Origin: Gigaspora margarita | Lineage: Eukaryota > Glomeromycota > Glomeromycetes > Diversisporales > Gigasporaceae | Assembly: GCA_009809945.1 (NCBI GenBank) | Contig: WTPW01001537.1 | Location: forward strand, 37,833-101,832 | Length of the DNA stretch: 64,000 nt | Direction: 5' to 3' | Position numbers and translations under genes: made by a program | In this document: positions 55,700 through 64,000 of the stretch, piece by piece | How positions within the stretch are numbered: position 1 is the stretch's first letter | How the letters are laid out: each line of letters starts with the position of its first letter | The notes under the pieces: model-generated | Told to the model about the DNA's origin: nothing | Database searches by the model: none | Seen by the model: the letters and a program-made list of their open reading frames with translations, nothing else

Positions 55700-56613
55700 A
55701 TATTAGTCTACTGAGATGTCACACTATATTATGCCCAAAATTTTTTACTATATAAATTTATATTAAAAACATATTATGTTTTTAATATAAATTTAAGTTA
55801 TACAGTAATTATATTATAATTATTGTATAACTTTAAAGCCATGATTCTTTTGGATTTACAACCAATTATTTTCAAATTTTGGGATTAAGTATATCAAGAA
55901 TAGTAGAATAAAATTACTTAGAACAGTTTTTTAAATTTCTATAAAAATTGAAGATTTTACTAATAAAATTTTATGAAAAAGAAAAATTTGTTAAATCTAA
56001 AACTATAATTATATGTAAAATTTTATGCTAAACAAAGTTTACTTAGATAATAAAATTGGTTGTCTTAATAAAAAAAAAGTTTGCTATATACTAAAGCTAA
56101 AAATTTCAAAATTTCTATATACAACTTTTTTTTGTTAAGAAAATCTAGGTTGGGCTTGTAAGTAAAATTGTTTAGCATGAAATTTTATGACAATAATAAA
56201 GGGTAGAATTCAATTTTTTAAACATTTTACTAAGTAAAAATTGAATCAAAGCTTTTCGCAAAAAAAAAAGTTTTTTTACAAAAACTTTGATTTAATTTTT
56301 TACTTAGTAAAATGTTTAAAAAATTGAATTCTACCCTTTATTATAGTTATAAAATTTAATGCTAAACAATTTTACTTACAAGCCCAAACTAGATTTTCTT
56401 AACAAAAAAAAAAGCTGTATATAGAAATTTTGAAATTTTTAGCTTTAGTATATAGAAAACCTTTTTTTTTATTAAGACAACCAATTTTGTCATCTAAGTA
56501 AACTTTGTTTAGCATAAAATTATATATATAATTATAGTTTTAGATTTAACAAATTTTTCTTTTTTATAAGTTCTTCTGTGAATAACATTAATGCAGCTGC
56601 CACTTCTAAAATA

Positions 56614-57198
56614 ATGATGTCCTTCACTTATAGTAGACCATTTTTGGAAGAGAATGATGTAAGTAGGCGAGCAGATAAGCCTATTTATGTGGAGGACCAA
56701 GTTAATTATGGTCAGACCCAATGTACAGGGCAGGCTCTGATATCCTGTGCAGCTGTGAGAACTGAGCTTACAGCAAGCGATTTTACAAAAGAACAACCTC
56801 TTACCTTAGCTACCAATGCATCATATCCTGCTGAGGTAAAATCTAAACAAATTCCATTAACATCCAATACAACAACTACTCAAGATACTTGTTACAATAG
56901 ATTTCTTCAGTACTACAAATTGTCTACTTTATCATCATCACAAACCATTGAGACATTTTTAAAGTATATACAAAATAACTATCCAGAACTATATACTCCA
57001 CAGTTTATTAAAATATTAATTTATACAAACAAAACATTGGACTATAAAGAAGCACACATATACATACCTCATGAACTCTGTCCTCTACACAACCACTCAT
57101 TATTGCCATTTGAAGACATTCCATACTACTATAAGATTTTACTTAAATCTACAACATCAAGTCACTCAATATCAAGTTCTACCTCAGAGCTATCTTAA
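56614..57198 (+). CDS. LINE ORF1-like / N-terminal region, 194 aa
   Basis: The frame is open from ATG 56614 (MMSFTYSRPFLEENDV) to TAA 57196. It is Ser/Thr-rich. The end has NYPELYTPQFIKILIYTN and ELCPLHNHSLLPFEDIPYYY, but no zinc knuckle or RRM is evident. The endonuclease region follows at once in another frame. It may be a separate ORF1, or the N-terminus of one long polyprotein cut by a frameshift. There is no known domain, so the role is inferred from position only. Confidence 0.55.
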   Translation: MMSFTYSRPFLEENDVSRRADKPIYVEDQVNYGQTQCTGQALISCAAVRTELTASDFTKEQPLTLATNASYPAEVKSKQIPLTSNTTTTQDTCYNRFLQYYKLSTLSSSQTIETFLKYIQNNYPELYTPQFIKILIYTNKTLDYKEAHIYIPHELCPLHNHSLLPFEDIPYYYKILLKSTTSSHSISSSTSELS

Positions 57199-57199
57199 C

Positions 57200-57980
57200 T
57201 TCATACTTTTTTTCATATACAACCAATTACCCAGAACTTACATCTTACCATAGCACTCACAATGTTAGAGAATTTAACGTAGCTTCCAAAAGACAAATCT
57301 GGCAAGATTACTGCATCAATAATAACATTTCTATTGCATGCATTACTGAAACTAAAATCTCATCTAAAACTAAACTCTCTTTTTGCAACAACAACCTATT
57401 TACCTACTATTGGGCTAATTCAGATAGCTCATCAGAAGGTACTGCAATTATAATTCGCAATCATCTCAAACCTCATGTACATAGCTGCTTTACTCATTCT
57501 GGGGGAGCTATTGCAATAGATTTATTCTTTAAAAGCAACATTAAACTACGAATTATTTCAGTTTATTTTTTCTCAACTGATATGATAAAAAGAACCATTA
57601 CACAAAATACTATTATCAATTGGTTACTACAAGAAAACATCAAAACCTTCATCCAATTATCCTTGGTGATTTCAATACACAAGATAACACTTTTAGTTTA
57701 TTATCCAAATACAAACTCATTAACTTCTTACATTGATCAAATATGTTTGATATTGGAGCTCATCTTAATAATACACATTATACTTGGTCAAACAATATAA
57801 GTTCTAGTAGGATTGATTATATCTGGACTGATTCATTCAATCTACAATTTCTTCTCTCATACTACCTAGATAAAAGCTATACTAGTACTTCTAGTGATCA
57901 TCTTATACTTACTACATCATGGACATTTCCCAATGCTTATTCTAAGCCTCAACGCCTTCATACTAGAATTAGATGCTGAA
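57200..57980 (+). pseudogene. LINE AP endonuclease domain, frameshifted
   Basis: Frame 57195 onward gives ASKRQIWQDYCINNNISI and CITETKI, where the Glu of ETK is the metal-binding residue of exo_endo_phos enzymes. SSEGTAIIIRN and LRIISVYFF follow. A shift near 57640 then moves the frame to ILGDFNTQDNTFSLLSKY (GDFN motif), and a stop (TGA, about 57732) precedes SNMFDIGAHLNNTHYTW, SSRIDYIW and SDHLIL. These are the remaining catalytic motifs in order. The domain would nick target DNA to prime reverse transcription. Confidence 0.85.
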
Positions 57981-58529
57981 TCTTTAATTATAAAGCTACA
58001 TCTACAGACCAATGGTCTGAATTTTCAGAACATTGTTCTAATCTATTTATGCAACTAATATCCTACTATCAACTGATACTCAAGAAAATATTAATACTAC
58101 TTGGCACAAAATCCAACATTGTATTATACAAGCTACAATCTATACAATTTCTAACAAAATCTCTCAAAAAAGAAGCTATAATCACAAGTATACTCCACAC
58201 TGCACTGCTCTTCATACTGGACTCAAAAAACTTGGCCATTTAATTAAAACTATTAAAAACAATAATAATTTGTACTTACCACATATTAACTCCCATATAT
58301 TACTTATTAAATTCTATACCAAAAGTAATCTCCAACCTCTTATATTACTTGATCTGACTCATATTAACTCCTGGCTTCAACAGGCTTACAATATATAGAA
58401 ACAGGTTTACCATGCATATTATCTTGAACACTCACTCCTTCTTCATCAACAAATTAGCCAAGCTTCAGAGAAAAGATGTGAAACTCTTGTCTCTAAACCC
58501 ACACAGACTATTAATAGTATCCTAGATAG

Positions 58530-59900
58530 ATATCAAATGCCTGTTCACTTCTCAAATATTATACTTGACAACCAACTAGTAACCAACCCTATTGAAATCA
58601 AACAACATATTCAATCACATTTTTATAATTGGACATCTTATAAACCAATTAATCAGACTACTTTTAATAACTTTTGGCTACAACAATATACCCCACCTTC
58701 TTATATTAATCCTAGCTGGTATACTTCACTTACTTCTTCTATTACAGAGGATGAAGTTCTCCAAACAATTGCCAAGCTTCCAAATGGCAAGGCCTGTGGT
58801 CCTACAGGTATCAGCAATGAGATGATCAAACATCTAAGCTCTACATGTATTACTTCACTTACTGCTCTATTCACCGATGTCTTTCTGAAGGCCATGTTCC
58901 CAAACTATGGAAACAAGGAAGAACCTTTCCTATTTCTAAAAGCAATACATTTGAAGGCAACTTAAATCTCACTCGTCCTATTAGTCTTATTGAACATACT
59001 AGGAAATTATACACCAAAATCCTTACTAATCAACTTAATCAAGTATTTTCACAACATCCTATCCTTTCACCTTACAACTATATAGGACTTCTAGACAATA
59101 GTACATCTATTCCTATACATATTTTAAACAACTTAGTTGAAGATGCTAATTGTAATCACAAAGAAATCTGGATCCTATCACAAAATATGAGCAAAGCCTA
59201 TGACTCTGTAAACTTTACTCTACTTAAACAAGCTCTTTATCGACTTGCTTTACCAACTAGTATTATTAGTATTCTTACTAATCTACTAGTAGATAGACAA
59301 AACCAAGTTATTACTAATCTTGGTTTACTCTACTTTACCAGGTTCAAAATGGTATTGATTAGAGTGAAACTATTACTCCTCTTTTATGGCGAAAATATTA
59401 TAATCCTCTTATTACCTATATTCATACTAACTCATCATACTATACTACTGAAACCTCTTGGATAACAAATCTTAAAAGCCATACTAGAGAAAAAGCTAAA
59501 ACACACTGCTTGGTATTAGCCTATATGGATGATACCTTGTGGATTGCCTCTTCTCGTAATGAACTAGCCAACATAATTTCAATTGCTAAATTCTTTTATA
59601 AAATGGCAAATATCTAGGTCAATCTATCCAAATCAATTTTATCAACTAATAGCAAACCAAATAATTACTCTCCTATTGTTTTTAATAACCAAGTTATGCC
59701 TCTTTGGCCACCTCAACAACCCTTCAAATTTCTTGGATGCTGGTTCACACTTGACATTAAGCAAATTAAACAAATACAACTAATATTTAATGAGCCTTCT
59801 CAGCTTATTAATATTACCAAAACAAACCAAATTACTGACACCCAAGCTAAATATATTATAAATACTGTTATTATTTCTACTATCAAATATTGACTACAAA
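58530..59900 (+). pseudogene. LINE reverse transcriptase domain, multiple frameshifts
   Basis: Frame 58537 carries ITEDEVLQTIAKLPNGKACG and PTGISNEMIKHL (RT fingers, motifs 0-2). The frame changes near 58930 to LWKQGRTFPISK and RPISLIEHTRKLYTKIL. Motif A follows as SKAYDSVNFTLLKQAL, with its Asp at 59202-59204. A third frame holds motif C, AYMDDTLWIASSRNELA (YMDD at 59522-59533), with a TAG shortly after (about 59616), then VNLSKSI. All three catalytic aspartates are present, but they are spread over three frames. Confidence 0.9.
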
Positions 59901-61049
59901 ACATAGTTATTAACAGATCAGCATGTAATAAAATTTTTAAGCACTATATAGATTTAGTTAAAACACAAAGCTAGGCTGAGTTGTACTATTCCTACTAGCA
60001 CACTTCTTCACCCTCAATTATATAACATCAAAAATATCTGGGATATTCAACTTCAACACCATATATCTAATTTCATTAAATGGTTAAACAATAATAATCT
60101 ACTTGGAACTACAACCCATATTCGAATTCAACAAATTCAAACCAACCTTTGGTCACCTACTAGTATCTTCTCACACCCTAATCCTATAATCGATAGTCCT
60201 AATAGACATACTACAAACTTCAAAATCATTTTATTGTTCAAACTTCTTAACTGTATAATTAGTCCTTATATAAACTGGAATATTCCTTTTATAATTAAGG
60301 AAGGATCAGTATCATTAGAATCTATTCTATCCTCACATCCCAAATACTCTACCTTTAAAAAACAGATTCAGCACCATCATCTTCTCTACTTAGATCAACT
60401 TACTACTTTTGATAATATACATCTACTTGACTGGAAACATATTTCACCTCAACATAACAAAATTCCAAAAGGAAGAATTCCTCCATGGTTTACTCTATTG
60501 GAAGATAAAGTTATTAGTTATTCATTTGAGAGAACTATATACACACACTTTAATCTACCCCAAACTAACTATTATAGTTATACTACTGGACATTCTTTTA
60601 AACATACCAAGCCATGGCTAATTACTACTTTGAATGATCAAATTATACTAGGCAAAGCACGTCGTAAGCCTACTATTTCAGACCACACATTAATAACCTG
60701 TTGGCAATGTTCTATTGAAGAACAATTTTAAGTCTATATCCTTTAGCATCTATTAATACATCACTATGCTATAATTGTCCTCTTAATTCAAATACTATTG
60801 CAAATAGATGCACTATTCTTATACCTACTAGCCATGCTACAAAATTTTTTGGCAGGGTTAATTCTGACAAATCAATTAATTTAAATGCTAACCACTTAGA
60901 TCTTATTTACTCTATTGCATATAGAAGCCCTATTCACCTTCCATCTTTACCAAATATTGTAATTTCTTCTGCATTAATCCCTTCTATATTTCAATCTGGT
61001 ACTGCACTTGATACTTTACAATCAATTGCAAACCAAAATTGCAATTTAA

Positions 61050-61480
61050 CTGAACTTATATTCTATATTGATGGTTCTGTTCTCAATCTTAGCAGCTCCC
61101 AATGCTCTATGGGCATTGGGTGGATACAGCTACAAAACACTATTATATATACCTTTCAAGCACAAACTAAATTCTGGCCTTGTTCCTTTAAAGCTGAACT
61201 TATTGCAATCATATCTGCAATTTGTACTGCACCCAGAAACTGTAATATTCAAGTCTTTACAGATTCACAATCTATAATCTCCAAATACAACAATCTCATT
61301 AACACTATGCCACTATCTAAATTTTCAAATATTCCATATTGGACTATTTGGAATACACTATTAAACTTTGCAAAATCATATAACTTTAATATCAAATTCC
61401 ACAAAGTCACCGCACAACAAAATGACGAATTCAACATAAAGCTGACCAACTAGCACATAGCCACCAAATTGCACCTTATC
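61050..61480 (+). pseudogene. LINE RNase H domain, one frameshift before the last acidic residue
   Basis: One frame from about 61055 holds YIDGSVLNLSSSQCSMGIGW (Asp 61070-61072), FKAELIAIISAI (Glu 61196-61198), VFTDSQSIISKYNN (Asp 61262-61264) and HKVTAQQNDEFN. A one-base shift near 61440 then gives KADQLAHS (Asp 61444-61446). That is the D-E-D-D set of ribonuclease H, which removes RNA from the hybrid during element replication. Confidence 0.88.
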
Positions 61481-61739
61481 TTATTTTTAATCCACACAAT
61501 ATATACAACTCCCAGTATACACTTTATCTCAATGAATTCTCTATTAAACTCCCTATCTGATGTAGTATAAGAACAATATGCTATGCACAAATAATAGCAC
61601 TTTGGTCATCACAAAACTGCTTCTAGCAATGGATAGCTATCTCTCAACATATTAACTGGAATGCCTCTTGGCTCTATATCAACAACAATCAAAAGATCTG
61701 TAACTTCTCTCACAGTTTTCAATCTTTAGCACTTAAATC

Positions 61740-62067
61740 ATTCAGGGTTAAAATACTTTTGGATGATCTCCCAGCACCACATATTTTGCACAAAAGAAAT
61801 CCAGAATACCCTAATACCTGCTACATATGCCACAATGTGAGTGATATACTACATTGGGCTATCTACCCTACTTCTGATCCATTATTCAGTATTATACAAA
61901 GCTTATTACATACTATTTTGAGTCCTAGTAGTCTTGAAACTTCACAAATTAATGCTGAAAATCTTTATTCTCAAATCATAAATTTGGATAGCTTCCAAAT
62001 TCACCATTTCTTAAATAGACCTTCATTATTTTCTACTCTATCTGGTTTTATTCTTTCGAGATTATAA
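61740..62067 (+). pseudogene. LINE C-terminal CxxC-H region
   Basis: NPEYPNTCYICHNVSDILHW gives C-x2-C and a His, as in the zinc-knuckle tail found after RNase H in many fungal LINEs. The last Cys expected about four residues later is Tyr (IYPTSD). Another frame (62124-62378) follows with no recognised domain. Confidence 0.6.
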
Positions 62068-62796
62068 ATACAATACATAAATACATTTCATCTATCAAAT
62101 CTGCTAGTTCTCTTACTATTCAATTGCTTCTTAGTATCAATCAACAAATCTATACAAAGATTTGGATTCCTTATTGTATTTCCAGATCACAAGACCAGCC
62201 CATATCTTTACAACCTTCTCAAAATAATACTTCATTAACTTATTCATTTTTAAATACCTCTTCTAATAACAATGAATTTACTACACAAACTGCAATTCAT
62301 AAATTTGAAATATGGCTTCCTAAATGGATTAAATACTCAATACATTTCTCTGATATCCTTCTTTATAACCAAATCTAGGTGAGCCTTGGCCACTCTGGTA
62401 GGTTTAGGCTGCAGATAAGTATTTAAATTATATTTAGATATATGTCTGAGTTTTTACTCTTAACAATAGATTTAAGTAATGAAAGTTTTTGTTTTGTAAA
62501 AAGTTTCTATTAAATTTAATAAAGATAAAAGCATGGTCTCACCTTTAATATTAAAAAAAAAAAAAAATTTTCTTTTTCATAAAATTTTATTAGTAAAATC
62601 TTCAATTTTTATAGGAATTAAAAAACTGTTCTAAGTGATTTATTCTACTATTCTTGATATACTTAATCTCAAAATTTGAAAATAATTGATTTGTAAATCC
62701 AAAAGAATCATGGCTTTAAAGTTATATAGTAATTTTATATATTTTTAATATAAATTCATATGGTAAAAAATTTAGGTATGACATCTTGATAGACTG

Positions 62797-62980
62797 ATAT
62801 AAATAATAAGCATGTGGACATACTAAATCTTCTCATATGATAACACTTCTTCTTTCTTTAATAACTTCTGCTAAAACCTTAAACTTTATTTTGATTTGTA
62901 ATTATAATCATCAATGGTATAGAATTATTATACCAATATTGTGAAGCGAACCAAGAAACCATTTCAACAATATAAGATAT
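62797..62980. other. short intergenic stretch
   Basis: AT-rich sequence between two mobile elements, no gene seen. Confidence 0.4.
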
Positions 62981-63266
62981 CAGAGTTCCTCAAATTCAAA
63001 TCAAATCAAATATTGGGTCAATTTGAATTTGATCAAATCAAATTGACCCTGATTTGAATTTGATTTGATTCAAATATTTGGATTTGAATTTGNTTTGAAT
63101 TTGAATTTTTAATAGTAATTTTCAAATCNAATCAAATATTTGTCAAATTAAATCAAATTTGGCCAGATTTGAATTTGATCAAATCAAATATAGTCAAATT
63201 TGAATTTGAATTTGATCAAATATTTGATTCAAATATTTGAAAATCAAATCAAATTGCAGAACCCTA
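62981..63266. mobile_element. 286-bp hAT-like MITE made of CAAATTTGAATTTGAT repeats
   Basis: The ends CAGAGTTCCTCAAATT and AATTGCAGAACCCTA are imperfect inverted repeats flanked by TAAGATAT on both sides (62973-62980 and 63267-63274), an 8-bp duplication. The interior is almost entirely variants of AATTTGATTTGA and TCAAATATTTGA in both orientations, with two n bases. Confidence 0.83.
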
Positions 63267-63395
63267 TAAGATATAAAAATGGTTTTTTAATTTTAAAGTA
63301 AATACTAAAGGTGCTAAAGAGGAAATTTATTACATCTTACCTTCTCAAATCAACTGGAGCCATTATTTAAATTGGTTTGTTATAAAATTAAGGAG

Positions 63396-63516
63396 AATTT
63401 ACAAATAAGGGCCCAAAAATGCAAAATAATTACAAATAGGGGCCCAAAATAAAAATAATTACAGATAGAGGCCTGATATTTGAAAAATATTACAAATAAG
63501 GGCCCAAATAATAATT
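63396..63516. repeat. tandem repeat, unit about 30 bp around ACAAATAGGGGCCCAAAATA
   Basis: Four units (about 63398, 63429, 63460 and 63490), each with ATTACARATARGGGCC. Confidence 0.85.
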
Positions 63517-63539
63517 TTGTATTTAAAGATCCTAAAACT

Positions 63540-64000
63540 AATAAGTAAACCTTCTTTGGCTTCTAATTGAAAGTTGTAGAGCTCATTTTTCTGATTCTGA
63601 TGGTAATTAAATCATCAAAATCGGCACAGTGGATCCCAAGATACTTGGAAGAACATAAAGATTGGCAAATTCACTATTTATTTTTCTTTACACACGTTTG
63701 AAAAGTTTTTTTACAATAGCGAAAAATTTTACTAGAAAAGTAATAAAACATGTCTTAAGAAGCTAGCATTATTTTGAGCCAAAAAACAACTTTACTTAAG
63801 AGCCCAAGATCAATTGTAATAATCATATTCTGCGTAAATCACAATTTTTCATTTGAAAGTTTTTTTTAACTTTAAATATGTTTTGAGAAGATTTTTTTAT
63901 TCTAGTAAAAACTTTTACTAAGAAACTACTAAAATACGTCTTAAGAAACTAGCATTTTTTTGATCCAAAGAACAACTTTACTTAAGAGTGCAAAGTCAAT
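63540..64000. repeat. repeat continuing past the window edge; 186-bp period
   Basis: GTCTTAAGAAGCTAGCATTA (63752) and GTCTTAAGAAACTAGCATTT (63938) start two tandem copies ending ACTTTACTTAAGAG...TCAAT. Just before, AATTAAATCATCAAAATCGG (63605) carries the CAGTGG...AAGATA arm motif shared with other elements. Confidence 0.75.

Larger units (their letters stand above)
56565..62567 (+). mobile_element. 6.0-kb non-LTR retrotransposon (LINE), full-length but decayed
   Basis: It is bounded by a 10-bp duplication TTTTCTTTTT (56555-56564 and 62568-62577) and ends in a 15-base A tail (62553-62567). Both features are diagnostic of target-primed reverse transcription. The order is ORF1-like N-terminal region, AP endonuclease, reverse transcriptase, RNase H and a CxxC region, all on the + strand. 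This fits the fungal I/Tad-like or jockey-like LINE groups. At least two frameshifts inside the RT, one in the endonuclease and one in RNase H, plus in-frame stops, make it inactive as it stands. It is more C-rich on this strand and less A/T-homopolymeric than the flanks. Confidence 0.92.
55704..62796. mobile_element. 1.08-kb palindromic element, split by a LINE insertion
   Basis: The left end TAGTCTACTGAGATGTCAC and the right end GACATCTTGATAGACTG are inverted, with ATAT on both sides (55700-55703 and 62797-62800). The left arm (55704-about 56255) folds on a centre near 56265. Its inverse runs from about 56275 to 56564 and then resumes at 62568 (TTTTCTTTTTCATAAAATTT). Excluding the LINE and one duplication, the palindrome is about 1080 bp. 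Confidence 0.87.

Overview
The window looks like a piece of a very AT-rich, gene-poor, repeat-laden eukaryotic genome. It is most likely an arbuscular mycorrhizal fungus of the Glomeromycotina (Rhizophagus irregularis or a close relative). The reasons are a single-exon F-box/LRR-like gene, a MATA-HMG-box gene, a decayed Sel1-repeat gene, a GT-AG intron, interstitial TTAGGG-type repeats, and fossils of piggyBac, Tc1/mariner, hAT, LINE and LTR elements. This assignment rests on recognising gene families, not on a database search.

Only three genes look intact or potentially functional: the 3' end of a two-exon RING-like zinc-binding protein (1-849, + strand), an F-box protein (17194-18783, + strand) and a MATA-HMG transcription factor candidate (49145-49948, + strand). 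Four further protein genes are recognisable but broken: a piggyBac-like transposase (about 10.56-12.11 kb, - strand), a Sel1-repeat gene (about 12.69-13.76 kb, - strand), a Tc1/mariner DDE transposase (about 21.69-23.49 kb, + strand, split by a later insertion) and an unrecognised fungal gene remnant (about 24.66-26.15 kb, - strand). A 6.0-kb non-LTR retrotransposon (56565-62567, + strand) keeps recognisable endonuclease, reverse transcriptase and RNase H motifs but has several frameshifts and stops.

Most of the remaining DNA is palindromic. I can delimit more than twenty terminal-inverted-repeat (TIR) elements. Many are flanked by TA dinucleotides and begin CAGT/end ACTG, which is Tc1/mariner-like. 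Two have 8-bp target duplications and TAGGGTT/AACCCTA ends, which is hAT-like. Several are nested: a MITE in the loop of another (35768-36371), a MITE in the arm of another (37696-39127), an 806-bp palindrome in a larger TIR element (43344-44676), a solo LTR and MITEs inside a 3.4-kb TIR element (51342-54790), and the LINE inside the arm of a 1.1-kb palindrome (55704-62796) with a 10-bp duplication.

Three patterns deserve attention. First, 6743-8175 is one giant palindrome made of seven consecutive hairpins of about 145 bp. Second, the hairpin-arm motif of that element (AAATTTGGCCCAGTAGTTGC-like, followed by AAGATAT) recurs in several otherwise different elements. Third, at least five distinct palindromic elements carry a short telomere-like TTAGGG core. 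Ambiguous bases (n) near 9191-9274, 23410, 32376, 63093 and 63129 all lie in repeats or pseudogenes.
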